64,000 nucleotides of DNA from Phycomyces blakesleeanus NRRL 1555(-) (lineage: Eukaryota > Mucoromycota > Mucoromycetes > Mucorales > Phycomycetaceae): NCBI RefSeq assembly GCF_001638985.1, contig NW_017265150.1:558001-622000 (forward strand), in the 5' to 3' direction. This document shows positions 46,506 through 59,386 of the stretch, in pieces; position 1 is the stretch's first letter; each line of letters opens with the position of its first letter. The notes below the pieces were generated by a model. It ran no database searches, was not told the DNA's origin, and was given only the letters and a program-made list of their open reading frames with translations. Position numbers and translations under genes: made by a program.

Positions 46506-48433
46506 TTACAAGAAAGTCTTGACGTGGGTCTCGCAGATGTTGCGGAGCTTGGCATCCAACTCCTTGGAGATCACACCCTTGGTGCGGATCTCATCAAGCT
46601 CGGCCTGATGCTGGGTCTTGACGTAGCTGACAAAGTCCTTCTCCCAGTCAACAACCTTACCGACGGGCAACTTATCGAGGAAACCGTTAACACCGGCAAA
46701 CACAATAGGAACCTGAACCTCAATGGAGAGAGGAGTGTACTGGGGCTGCTTAAGGAGCTCGGTGAGACGGGCACCACGGTTCAGCAAGAACTGGGTGGAG
46801 GCATCGAGATCAGAACCAAACTGGGCAAAAGCAGCAACCTCACGGTACTGAGCCAAGAAAAGCTTGAGAGAACCAGCAACCTGCTTCATGGCCTTGGTCT
46901 GGGCAGCAGAACCGACACGCGAGACCGAAAGACCGACATTAATGGCAGGGCGTACACCCTTGAAGAAGAGCTCGGCTTCCAAGAAAATCTGTCCATCAGT
47001 GATGGAAATGACGTTGGTAGGGATGTAGGCAGACACATCACCACCCTGGGTCTCAATGATAGGAAGGGCGGTCATGGAACCGTAACCAAAAGCCTTGTTC
47101 ATCTTAGCCGCACGCTCCAAAAGACGGGAGTGGAGGTAGAACACATCACCGGGGTAGGCCTCACGGCCAGGGGGGCGGCGAAGCAAGAGAGACATCTGAC
47201 GGTAGGCAACAGCCTGCTTGGACAAATCATCGTAGATAATAAGTGAGTGGCGACCATTGTCACGGAACCATTCACCAAAGGCAGCTCCAGAGAAGGGAGC
47301 GAGGTACTGAAGAGGGGCGGCCTCAGAGGCAGTGGCAGCAACAACGATGGTGTACTTCATGGCGTCGTTCTCCTCGAGGGTACGGACCAACTGGGCAACA
47401 GTCGAACGCTTCTGACCGACGGCAACGTAGATGCAGTAGAGCTTCTTGGACTCATCCGAACCGTTGTTCCAGTTCTTCTGGTTAAGAATGGTGTCAAGAG
47501 CGACAGCAGTCTTACCGGTCTGACGATCACCAATGATCAACTCACGCTGACCACGACCGATGGGAACCATCGAATCGACAGACTTGATACCGGTCTGCAT
47601 GGGCTCGTTGACAGAGTGGCGGGGCAAAATGCCCGGAGCCTTGACCTGGACACGCGAACGGCCAACGGTCTCAAGGGGGCCCTTACCATCAATGGGGTTA
47701 CCGAGAGCATCGACAACACGACCCAAGATACCAGGACCAACGGGAACATCGACAATAGCACCAGTGCGCTTGACGGTGTCTCCTTCCTTGATCAAACGAT
47801 CGTTACCAAAGACGACAATACCGACGTTGTCGGCTTCCAAGTTGAGAGCCATACCCTAAACCCCATAATAATGACAATAAAATAAAAGTTTATATCTTGA
47901 GTCAATCATTCTGTCCTTTCTTATTTTCTCGTTCTCTGTTTTTTGTTTTGTTTTTGGTGGACTCAATTCAATTCAGTCCAATTTTAACTCCAAGTATATC
48001 TATATTATATTATATTATTCTTATTCTTATTATTGACTTTCTTCTTTACCTTGAGACCGCTAGAGAACTCAACCATCTCTTCAGCCTGAACGTTCTTCAA
48101 ACCATAAACGCGGGCAATACCGTCACCAATGGACAAGACACGGCCAGTCTCCTGGAGATCAGCTTCGGCAGAGGCACCGAGAATACGCTGCTCGAGAATA
48201 GAAGAGACCTCGGCGGTGGAGGGCTTTGAAGAGGCGAAACGGGCAGCAACAGAAACAGCACCAACGTTGACGCGAGCCTATATATTTAATATTTTGGAAC
48301 ATTCCAGTTAAGAATGTCATTTTAATTTATTTTTTCAAGTATGATTGATTCCAGGCTTAACACTTACAGCAGGAGCGCGAAGAGCAGCTGCAACAAGAGA
48401 GCGACGGGTAGCACGGACAATGGTAGAGAGCAT
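46506..48433 (-). CDS. ATP1: Mitochondrial ATP synthase F1 alpha subunit
   Basis: Three exons (48433-48368, 48277-48050, 47855-46506) give 547 residues, the normal length. The N-terminus [20 protein letters not shown] is an amphipathic, Arg-rich mitochondrial presequence, continuing to ARFASSKPS. Family marks: [15 protein letters not shown] ISIGDG region, [16 protein letters not shown], Walker [25 protein letters not shown]-like [36 protein letters not shown], and the C-terminal helical domain. It forms the non-catalytic alpha sites of F1. Strong codon bias with GC-rich third positions in exon 3 fits very high expression and leaves long antisense frames open. Confidence 0.97.
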
Positions 48434-51400
48434 TTTAATGGTGGTGTTGACGGTGCAAAAAAAAAAAAAAAAGAAAGGAGAAACTTAAAAGAGGAGAAAA
48501 GGGTGGAGGAATTAAAAGGTGGGGGGACGGGATAGGGGGGGGAGGGGGTGGACTGTAAGTTGAGTCTCATTGGCACTGAATTTATATCTCTCTCTCTACT
48601 TTAAATCTTTTGCCCATTCGCTTTACTTTTATTTTTTCCTCCATTCCGCCTTTCTTCTCCCCCCCCCCTTTTTTTTTTATTTCTTCATTTTTATTTTATT
48701 TTAAAAAGTCAGACAGTAAAAAAAGAAAGATTGATGACTTCAGCATAGCAAGGGGTCTATATTGTATATTGTATATATTGACTTTTTTTTTTAATTTTAT
48801 ACCTCCGATCAAAGAACACGCACTATAGAAAGAAAATATTCGTACTCAGAAATTGATCTTCCTACTGTTAAAAAAACCTTGTATTCTCGATTACGACTAC
48901 ACTCCGCTTAAACGTATATACTCCGCACATTTTTGTCCAATAGAATTGTGTTTTAGTCAACGCAACTTTTTAAACTTTTCTTTCTTTGGAAGATATATGT
49001 GATGTATTTAATCTGCGACTATATATTTTATATAAAGAATAAAAAGAAAAGATTTTAGAGCATTTTTCTTTTAATTTTTTAATTTTAATTTTAATTTTAA
49101 TTTTAATTTTAATTTTAATTTTAATTTTAATTTTAATTTTTAATTTTTATTAATTTTTTTACCTTTGTTGCCTTTTTGTTTAAAGGTTTTAGGTGCTTCA
49201 TAATACACTTTTTTTTCTTATTATTTTTCTTTTTCTTTCATAAGATGTTTATTCGTTCCCCACATTTCTGCTCTTCAGTCTCAATTAAACACTCATGTAC
49301 AAATTCAGGTCTGCTGGTTTTCTTGGCTGCTTGTCTCTCTCCAGATATTTTTTTTTCTTTTTTTTTATCAATAATTTTGCTTTACTTGTCATTGTTTCAA
49401 GTTAATCTCCCTTTTCATTCTATTATTGCCATACTACTGCGTGGCTATCTAACCCAGTAACATAGCAACTAAGCAATTCAGTAACCTAGCAACCTAGCAA
49501 CCGGGTAATTGGGTAACTAGGCAACTAGGGAAAGGCTTTCAAACCCCAAGTTGCTTGTAAAGTTAATATCAACCTCTTGACATCTTCCTGCAGTATTTAT
49601 TAACTTGAAACGACTCGAATCGTTTTTGCCACCTTATTGTTCTCCATCACCCCTTTATGAAAGACTCTACGTTTATTTATTTATTGAGTTATTGAGTTAT
49701 TGACCTTTCTCTCAATCTTCATTTATACATAACTTTATGTATAGCCCCACTACTACTCCTGTATTAATTTTTCACATCTATTTAGCTTGTGATTATCATT
49801 ATTATTTTGTTTAATGTGTCGATATTGGGGAAAAAATCCCAAAAACAATTCAATTTTATCTTATATATTATCTTTCTTTTTCTTGTATCTAACTGCCTTC
49901 TCGTTCTACTCTCCCCTTGATCTTACTATCTTAAGGTTGTTTCTACCTTAGTCTTTGTGTCTGTGTGTGTGTATATTTATGATCGTCTTTTTGTTGAGTC
50001 ATGTGACGATATCAATAGATATTCATCTTTGACCAGATTTCCTTTATTACTGTTATTTTTATATCTTCCCCTTTCCTCTCCTTTCCTCATACTCATCTCC
50101 TCCTAATTCGGTACCACTTTTAAGAGTAATCTCGAGCTTGATACTTGTATTTTTCTCTCTAAACTTAGCAAGCAAGTAATATATATAATAATATTAATTG
50201 CAAAATTAATTCTAAAATAAGTGAAAAAAAAAGAAAAAGGTCGCAGTCTATATAATTGTGCAGCACAAGTATTTCTCGGTAAATCAAGGTTCATATCACT
50301 TTTACATTAATGTTTTATATATATGCAGTTATTTTATTTAATTGGTATATATAGATAATAGTTTTTGTGTGAATAGCTCATGGCTTCAAACCGTCTTGTT
50401 TTATTCTTAATAATTAAATAAAAGTAACAGGTAACAACTGTATGTGTGTTTGTGTTTCTTTCTTTCTTTTTTCTTACGAGCTGTTCAATATATACATTTT
50501 TTATAACACAAAAGGCTCTACTAAAAGTGCTTACAACAGAGAAATATAGTCCGAATAAATAAATAAAATACAAAACAACGCGTGTGAAATTAAAAATAAT
50601 AATAAATGTAGCAGTAAATCTGGGGGTGTTTTTTTTTGTTGATTTTCATTTAGAGTGTGGGACCAAAACCAAAACCAAAACCAGTACATATAGATAATCT
50701 CACACTTCATTTTTTTTAGAAAAAAAAAATTAAAATTGGAAAGATTATGAAATTACAAGGACAAATTGGAGAATTGAAGGAGGAGATTGTAGTTGTGCTT
50801 TTTGGTAGTGGTAGTGGAACCAGAGACGGTGGAACAAATTATTGGGGAGACAAATCCTAGTGAGACATGATACAAAAAGAAAAAGAAAAGAAAGGGCAGG
50901 ATAGATATTTACAAATACAAAATACAGACACAAACATAAGATTGTAAAATATCTGTGTGAGATCAAAAAGTTGATGTTACATAGTATCACGTATTATAAA
51001 GAGAGTAAAAGAATACACAAACTATAGCGTCCTGGTATCAATATTATGTTTATACTTTATATACACTACTAGCAACCAGAATATTGAGGAGGAAACGAAA
51101 GGGAGGGAGGTTAAGGATAAAATAAAGAGAAAAAAAAACAAATGATGAAATAGGTAAGAACATAAACTTTGTGTGAATAACAATGTATATCTTCTTACCA
51201 ACAGTCTTTTTTTATTTATTTATTTCATTGTCTTGTCTTGTTTTTCTTAGCTTTATATATAAAAAGGCTCAAGGTAATAAGATAATCAAAGTAAAAAAGA
51301 AAAGAAAAGTAAACCAACCCATTTTTACATACAATCAATATCAATTGATCTCAAAGATAAAGATAGAAGAAGAATAAGACATAATCTGGATAAGATAAAC

Positions 51401-52201
51401 TGCCTTTTTTTTAAAAAATAATAATGATATACAAATGCTTTAACTGTCAAAGTTTCATTTTCAGACCAAATTACATTATAATCTTAAAAAAAAATCATAA
51501 TACTGTGTTAATACTTTTCGTCCAAGGCGATTTTATGATTTAAGGTTGAAAAAGTCAAATATTAATTTTTAGCACTATGTATTAAAAGTAAAAATGTGGG
51601 GATAGTACTCTATTTACACAACCTATATATTAAGAAAAAAGGGAAGTTTATATTGATTTTGATGATAAGATGTACGAGTTCACAAAACAATGATTGAATA
51701 CCAAGCTATTTCTCTTTCTTTTTCTATATATTTTTTTGAGGGGATGTTTTGGGGTGTAATTATATGTTTAATGTATTTGAACACGCACGCCAAGTCAAGT
51801 AGTTAAATGCACTTTTCTAATTCAATAATATGTGTTTTTTAGGAACAAATTATAATGATAGAGACTCCTAAAAGCCAATAATGGCTTCATAATAGATAGT
51901 GTTATACCATATGCCATAACAGTAGTACTAATACAAATAAGTAAGAGTAATAAAGTAATACCAATAGCATTAGGCTTTTAATTCGAAAATGGTGTAGATG
52001 GGAAAACAAAATGAAAACCCCCCCAATCCCAATCTTATTATCTATTTTTTTTGGTGTATAAATTATATAAAATATAAAATAAAAGGACTGTGGGAGTACA
52101 TCATGGAAACGGTTGTCATAGATACATTACTACTAATAAACTATTGTGCTTATATATATATATATGTGTGTGTGTAAGTGTGCCTGTTTATAGAAATCAC
52201 T
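48434..52201. other. Intergenic region, 3.8 kb, repeat-rich
   Basis: Runs from the ATP1 start (-) to the 3' end of the RING gene (-). The ATP1 promoter side has A- and G-runs (48458-48550) and C/T-rich DNA. A hexanucleotide array lies at 49071-49148 and a degenerate array of CTAGCAAC-like units at about 49448-49530. From 49600 to 52100 the sequence is plain AT-rich DNA in which I found no exon with recognisable content. Confidence 0.5.
49071..49148. repeat. Hexanucleotide tandem array (AATTTT)n
   Basis: About twelve near-perfect copies of a 6-bp unit in intergenic DNA 640 bp upstream of the ATP1 start codon. Confidence 0.95.
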
Positions 52202-53240
52202 TTACCCATACATCCATCCTCTTGATTCTTCTTCTTCTTCTTCTTTTGCCACCTGCTCAGACTCGACTTTGTGTCTACACAGGGGACATGTATGGTGAAG
52301 TGAAAGCCAAGGAACAAGGCAATCTTCATCAAAGTGATGTCCACTAAAAAATCTAAAATTTGTGATCCTTTCCCTTACTTTTTTTTAAAAAAAAAACAAT
52401 TACCATGGCATTCGTGTTACTTTTGTTGAACTTGTGTATAGGATATCTTTACAGATAATACATGTCTCTTCTCTGTGAACGTAAAATCAAAAATAAAAAT
52501 TAGTTCAAATGTATATATTGTGTTGGTTAAACAAAATAAGATAATATTTTCTTTAAAAAAAATGTAAAAATATTTCTCCTCCTTACTTGTCCAAAGATCG
52601 TTTGTTGACGGTTGGAAGATTGGCAATGAATCTTTGGGATGCTGGAGGTGGTCCCTTTGCTTCACTTTGGGATTCCTCAAGGAGTTGAGAAACGATATTA
52701 TCTAAAAACTGCTCCTGATCAGCATTCCCCTGGTTTGCCATTTGTTGCCTAAACTGATCAAAAAATCTTTTTTTTTGCGTTTTTAGTTTTGTGTGTACAA
52801 CATAAAAGTTTAAGGTAAAAAAAAGGGAGGGATAGTAAGTGCGTAGAGAAAGAAATCTCTAGATTATTATTGCAAAAATATACTCAATTAAGCTTTTTTT
52901 TTTCTTGTTTTTGTTTGTGTGTATGTGTTTTTATTATGGAATAAGCTTACGTGGCTGTCTGTAGCATTTGCTGCATAGACTCGACAGGTTGAACATGAGA
53001 CGATCCTGATGGAGCCATAAAGTCATCTAGATTAGCATCATAACGGGGTTTCTTGCGATCATTGTGTTTGATGTTGAGGTCATCTAATGATTAGCATTGG
53101 TAAACAGTAAATACAACATAATATATTTATGGGCACAAAACAAGAGTGTTTTATTTTTATTTTTAATAATTATAATTATAATAAAGCTACTTATTGTTTT
53201 CTGTTATTATTTTTTATTTTTTACCAAAGTAGCTTGCCAT
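52202..53240 (-). CDS. RING-H2 E3 ubiquitin ligase, RNF115/126-like
   Basis: Five exons (53240-53225, 53083-52951, 52766-52587, 52472-52404, 52343-52202) give 179 residues; the first exon is only 16 nt (MASYF plus one base). The C-terminal half carries a RING-H2 finger: CIICKDIL, then TRMPC/GHHFDEDCLVPWL and HHTCPLCR, giving all eight metal ligands. The stretch before it, PPPASQRFIANLPTVN, matches the linker that precedes the RING in RNF115/RNF126-type ligases. The N-terminal Cys finger of those proteins is not visible, so this is a shorter relative. It probably transfers ubiquitin to cytosolic quality-control or trafficking substrates; the substrate is unknown. Confidence 0.87.
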
Positions 53241-53599
53241 GGTATTTATGTATTGTATGTATATGTATATACTGAAATAAGAGAAATATAAGAGCAACCA
53301 AAAGTAAGATAAGAGAATAGAGACAGAGAGATCAAGAGGTGTACGTCATACGAAATTGATGGAAACACAAGGCACGTGCTTACCAAAAAAAAAAGGAATA
53401 CTTAATTTTATTTTATTTTATGTTACTTGCATGTTTAATGGTAACCATGGTGATTATAAACTATAGCTGGAGAAAATAAGAAAATAAAAATTAATAAATT
53501 GATAAATTAAGAAGAAATAAAGAAGAAAATGGAAGAAAGATATAAAATTCTGTTGCCAAGACGTTACCAAAACTCGGATTTTGGCATAAACACACATAC

Positions 53600-53633
<34 letters not shown>

Positions 53634-56242
53634 GTATGTATATACTGTATGCTACTCTTTCTGGCTCTTTGGACAGTGCGTTGATAACCCTAATTTCCAC
53701 CAAAACAGAATACAGTAGCGTCGATCATTTTAGTCTACTCACCAAATTACAATAATAGTAATAGTGGCAGTAGTAGTAACAGTAATAAAAAGAAATCCTG
53801 CTTCGTCCTACATAGCAAGATTCCATTATATAATATAATATATATATATATATAAAAGTGTGTGAATGTAAATGTGAATGTGAATTGTGAATGTGTATCA
53901 AGGGAGAGGCGGAATGAATTTATTCGTTGCTGTGTTTCCCTCGGTACATTTCATTCCTTTATTCCATTTTATGTTATTTTATCTTATTTTGCCCAACACA
54001 TAGATAGATACATAATTTTATATCTATATATTTATGTATAATCTTTATTCTTACTCTTTCGGTTTTTGGATAACATGAAAGGTCCTTTTTTTTTCCAAAC
54101 GTAGGAATATGAAAAAGAAGAAGAAGTTACCTATGACTGCTATTGCTTACACAATCCACACCATTTCTATCTCTCTATCTAGAATATCCCATTTCTCTTT
54201 GTTTCTTTATCACTTCCTCTCTCTCTCTGTGTGTGTGTATGCTTTTTATTTTTATTTTGTTTGTTTCAAACTCCCGCCAAATAATATTTTTCACAAAAAG
54301 TACAATGAAAACAGACTATATTTTATTACTGTTTCTAGTATAATACAAATATATAAATGTGTGTGTGTGTGTGTGTATTTTTCCCCCCAACTTCCTTTTC
54401 AAAGTAGTACAATTGTTACATTGTCATGCTACGATTGTATTCAACGATATGCCTTGTGTTGGAATAGTCTCCTAATCTTGTAAGCAAGATATATGTATAT
54501 CATGTATATTGAGTGTTTAGTAGTTGTCTTGAGATAAATGTACATGTATGTATGTATATGCTTTTTATTATCATTATGAAGTTTTCTAGACAAATGATCC
54601 AAAATAACAGTAAACAGCAGAATGACTCGGATAGATACAAATTAAGATAGGCGGGGTAAAAGTGGCGTGTTCAAAAAGGAAGTTCTATCTTTGACTTCAT
54701 CTTGGTTTGATTTTCTTTGGTTACTGTTTCTATTGCTAGTTGTAGCTGGAGCTGTAGTTGTGCGGTTGTTGTGGTACAATTTGTGTAGCCTGTCAAGCCA
54801 ACGTAATCAAAGGGAAACTTATTCCGCTTGACCTATGATTGCAACATAACCCACCCACAAACACGATCGAAAATAGCTTTACCTCCACATGTGCGTGAGA
54901 GTGGTGAAACGATGTTAAGTAAAAAGAGGGAGTAATATACACACTCAGAATACTCCAACAACCAAAAGAAATAAAGACAGTTTTGTGTATTTTCACCTGT
55001 ATATGTTTGTCTGTTTGTGATCCAGACCCGATCCAGGCTTGAATTCTCTAAGAAAATAAGTTTTTTTTGTGAACCTTTGATCCCAAGAATTTACAAGTAA
55101 GAAAAAAAATTAGACGCGTCAAAAAGAAGAAAAAGACAGTGCTTTCTTCCAGGGATTCTTTAAGAAAATACTTTATTAGAGACTACTAAGAAACCTATGT
55201 ATATTATATTAAGTAATCCAGACTAGTATTATCTATATCAAGAAAACAATAGGGTTCATCTAGTGTTTATTCTTTAGAACTGTATTGTTGTAAAGAATCA
55301 TACTTTTTTTTTCTGCAATCGCACCTTCATATGTATCTTTCTCTACTTCTGTCTCTTTATATGTGTGTGTGTAAAAGTGAAAGTTAGTGTGAAAATGTGC
55401 TTTGTAGAGTGAGAGCCAGAAAACGACAAATTGTACTTTATTCTTTCTTCTAGCTGTCATTGGTTGGTTTGGACGAAGTGGTTCATATTAGGTAAACATT
55501 CTTATTGGGCTGTGTGGATGGGAAAGAAAGAAATTTACGTATCTTATTTTAGGTCTTTTGGTTGAGTCTCGGAAGATTCGGCTTTCCATTTGAAGTCTTT
55601 GGAGTCTCACAGTTGGTCTCATTTTTGCAGAGCGGGTTGCACCACCCGAATCGAACCAAAGGTCGAATTGGTTACCTCGAGACAGTTGAGATCCAAGTTC
55701 ATGGAAACTTAATCTGTTACCCCACAAAAAATCGAATCATATTAACCCTCCATCCCCTCCTTTCTTTCTTTTCTTTTTTCTTTTTTTGACTTTTACTGTA
55801 AAGCTTACTCAACCCTTGCCATATTAGGCATATCCAAAAAATCTCCTGCTTCTATTTTCTCTCTCTTTATTTCTTTATTTCTTTATTTCTTTCACACACT
55901 GTAGTACAATTCCTTTTCAAGAAAGAACGAAATAAAGAAAAAGATACTCTTTCGTGTGTTTATCCAATCAAGCTGCCCAATATCCAAATATCCCATTTTC
56001 GGTTCAACTTGCGCCTGTGAGAGTCTTATCTCCGTGATCATGGACAGACAAACAAGCACTCGCTTACTTACTCACTCACACGCATACATATATACATTAA
56101 TAATTATAATGTTAATATTATCATTTAGATTAACCTAGTATTGTTGAGATCGACGCAATAAAGGGGGTTTAAGAGAAGATTTGTTCAATAATAATAATAA
56201 TAATAATAATAATTCGGCATACTGCAACAATTTTAAGAAACA

Positions 56243-56281
<39 letters not shown>

Positions 56282-57144
56282 TAAAGCTATATGGTTTTAT
56301 AGATAGACATGGAGCAGGAAATATTATTTTACATGTGTATTTATGTATATACAAAATATATGTATTTCCTTCCTTCCTTCCTTCCTTTTGTCTAAAGGGG
56401 AAGGGAACTTGACTGGTTTCATAGGAGATCAAAGATGTTGCAGGAGTGTAAAAGGGACTTGTATTACACCAATCCTGTTGGCGTTCAAAGACAATAAGCC
56501 TCAATTACAAAAAAAAAAAGTCATTGGAATAGTGATGATTTATTTAGAATTGTGAATTATGAATCATGAAAGAAAGGTGTATTCAAAACAACAACGACAA
56601 CAGAAAAAGTGCTTAGCCACTTAGTACAAGCTATAAAACAAAAAATTAATATGTTTTTAATATGACAGATTAATAGATACAAACAAAACAGCAGCAATAT
56701 GTATCTATGTATATCTTATGTATATCTATTTTGATATCCTAGCAACAACAAATACTAAGGTATGGCTGAGGAAGTATCTAAAAAAAGAGAAATTCCCACA
56801 TCTTGAATTTTATTTTTATTTTTATTATTTTAGAGTTTCACAGCTTTTACTTTATTTTACTTTTTTTTTACACTGCAGGGAAGAATAAATGCCACCGCTT
56901 GCCACCAACCAGATTCATTCAGACTTCCCAACCCAAAAAGTAAAAAAAAAGAAAAAGAAAAAAAAAGGCCTATAAATACGATTGATGTTTTTTTTTCCCT
57001 TTATTCTACTTCTTCATTCTTACCATCATCTTTCTTACTTTTGCTTTTGATTTTGATTTTGATTTTGATTTTTCTCATTTCTTTCAACACAAATACGCTT
57101 TTAATTTTATCAGATCAAACCAAATCAAATAATCTTTACTAAAC
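53241..57144. other. Divergent intergenic region, 3.9 kb
   Basis: Contains the promoters of the RING gene (-) and the transporter gene (+). A (TATATG)n run lies at 53600-53635, (TG)n at 54359-54376, (AAT)n at 56186-56212, TA repeats at 56247-56274 and (CCTT)n at 56370-56387. Minus-strand sequence at 54680-55075 can be spliced into a short open reading (VKRNKFPFDYVGLTGY after an intron), but I recognise no family. A less AT-rich patch at 55565-55735 is also unassigned. Confidence 0.4.
56971..56978 (+). promoter_or_regulatory. Putative TATA box of the transporter gene
   Basis: TATAAATA about 165 bp upstream of the transporter ATG, followed by a C/T-rich tract (56993-57075), the usual arrangement of a well-expressed fungal promoter. 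Position and context only; no transcript evidence. Confidence 0.5.
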
Positions 57145-57921
57145 ATGGCAACCACCACCACCACAACCACTCGCCAGATCACAACCGAAGATGTTGAAAA
57201 CAAGTACAACCTCGAGCACTCTAGTGGCTCCTCTGGCTTGCCTACCATCATTATGCAACCCGACACCATTGCCAATCCTGGTCCTCTTGGTCTCTGTGGT
57301 TTCGCACTGACCACCTTTGTCCTCTCTCTTCATAATGCCGGCGCTGGTGTTCCTGCCGATGGTCCTCACGGTGTCGTTACTGGTCTTGCCATTGGATATG
57401 GTGGAATTGCTCAGGTAAATACTAATTACAATCAAGTAATTCCAAACCAAAAATCAAAATTAGGACTATGTATTAATATTTTTTTTGATTAGTTGCTTGC
57501 TGGTATGTGGGAGTTCAAGACCGGAAATACCTTTGGTGCCACTGCCTTTTCGAGCTATGGTGCCTTTTGGATTTCATTTGGCATGATGTTCATTCCTAGT
57601 ACCAATATCCTGGCCTCTTATTCTGATCCTGATGTTCTCAGACAGTCATTGGGCTATTATCTCTTGGGCTGGACTATCTTTACTGGAATCATGTTGATCG
57701 CCTCCCACCGTTCTTCTGCTGGCCTCGTCTCACTCTTCTTCTTCCTCTTCATTACCTTTATTCTCTTGACAGTCGGTAAACTCCAGAACAGTCTCAACTC
57801 TCAGATCGCCGGCGGTGCCTTTGGTATTGTGACAGCAATCATTGCTTGGTACAATGCCCTGTCAGGTCTCTTGACCAAAGACTCGTCTTACTTCAGCCTC
57901 CCCATCGGTCGTCTCAGATAA
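57145..57921 (+). CDS. GPR1/FUN34/YaaH-family acetate transporter
   Basis: Two exons (57145-57414, 57493-57921) give 232 residues, normal for the family. After a Thr-rich, hydrophilic N-terminus of about 45 residues comes the signature [15 protein letters not shown], with Gly in the third position of the usual NPAPLGL. Six hydrophobic segments follow, with [12 protein letters not shown] across the splice, [12 protein letters not shown] and [19 protein letters not shown]. The family moves acetate or ammonium across the plasma membrane and is often induced on acetate or by morphogenetic signals. The TATA box and C/T tract upstream suggest regulated, strong expression. Confidence 0.93.
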
Positions 57922-58391
57922 ATCTTTGTTTTCTTTATCGTTTTAGACGTTTATCTCTTTGCCCATCCTATTTCTCTATCTCCAATACTTTACTCGGTCT
58001 CCCTCTCATCATACTCCCACCCCTTTTTCTTTTGAGGGTTTATTCTCTAAATATCTAACAAACTTACTACCTACTTAACTACTTAACTACTTAACTACCT
58101 GTCTATCTTATCTACTTTACTTACTTATTTACCTTTTCCATTTCTATTTTATCTTATTTTATTTTACTGTATTGAAAAAAAAAACTCCACTCAAAGCAAT
58201 TGGTCTTTGTTTGATTCAATTTTTTTTCTCACTATTTCCTAAAAGGAGAAAATGCGCCTATTTCTTTTTTTTTCAACGCCTAATAAAAAAAACCTTTTTA
58301 CATATATATATAATCCTTATCTGGAACTCGATAGTAATAGTAATATCAGCTAATTGTTAGCATTATCATTATTATCATTATTACACACACA

Positions 58392-58429
<38 letters not shown>

Positions 58430-58955
58430 GATATATGCATATACAGACTTAAATGTGTATATGATCCCTTGATGATCTTTGCGGAGAAGACGGACACCTG
58501 AATACTCTTTTTTTTATTAGGTACAATTTGTTTTGTTTTTTTTACAAGTCCCTGTAAAAGAGTACCTGGATATAAAGGAGCTCTTTTATTCCCTTTCTTT
58601 CTTTCTTTCTTTCTTTCTTTCTATGTTTGGCCAACAAGTTTAAAAGATGATATTAAATAATAATATCATTCAATCTTTCCATTACAACTTGATGTTTTCT
58701 AGTTTATAATTAAGCTTAAATAAATACTATATATAAGTAGGTACGTAGGTACTTACATGTGTATATATATATTTGTGTAAATTTTATGTGTATTTGTGTA
58801 TCTGGTACCTTTATTTTATATATACACAAATGTATAATAAACTTAATCATTCTAAATTATATTGTTATACAAGCCACCTGCTTGAACAAGGAAAACCAAA
58901 AAGGAAAAGAGGAGAAGGAAAAAAAAATGAAGTTTGTTATGCAGAAATAGTCGTG
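57922..58955. other. Intergenic region, 1.0 kb
   Basis: 3' flank of the transporter gene with (CTTAA)n-like units near 58066-58098, TA repeats at 58398-58432 and (CTTT)n at 58591-58622, then the short promoter of RPP1. No gene seen. Confidence 0.5.
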
Positions 58956-59355
58956 ATGTTATACGATTTGAACATCCCATGTCCAGCTCAACGTGATCAT
59001 CAAACGATCGAGAGACTTTTGCTAATCCTCTCTCGATTCAGTCAACGTAATAATAACAACCAAATCAACCAAACTCGAGTTACTCATCTCATCTCGTTTT
59101 TCTTTTTCTGTAGTGGACACAAGTACAATCGCACTTAACCATGTGATGGAAGGTTACAATCCAACAAAGGCAGGTTCTACAATGTGAATCAGAAGAAAGA
59201 TAATAATTAACTTTTAATAAATTATTGGTATTAATATCATTTTTCTAAACTTGTAGTTCAAACGTATGGAGCCAATTGTATTCGAACAAGTCAAATATCC
59301 AGTAAACCAACTTTCTAGATTGACAATTGATACAAATACTCCTTTACCTGATGTA

Positions 59356-59386
<31 letters not shown>

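Noticed and set aside
46416..47885. Long plus-strand open frames (276 and 212 codons) opposite ATP1
   Set aside because: They are antisense to a highly conserved gene with biased third positions, which removes antisense stops; they encode Gly/Thr-rich nonsense with no domain.
55560..55740. Possible tRNA on the minus strand (GGTTCGATTC-like sequence)
   Set aside because: The bases flanking the would-be T-loop do not pair and no cloverleaf with acceptor stem could be drawn.
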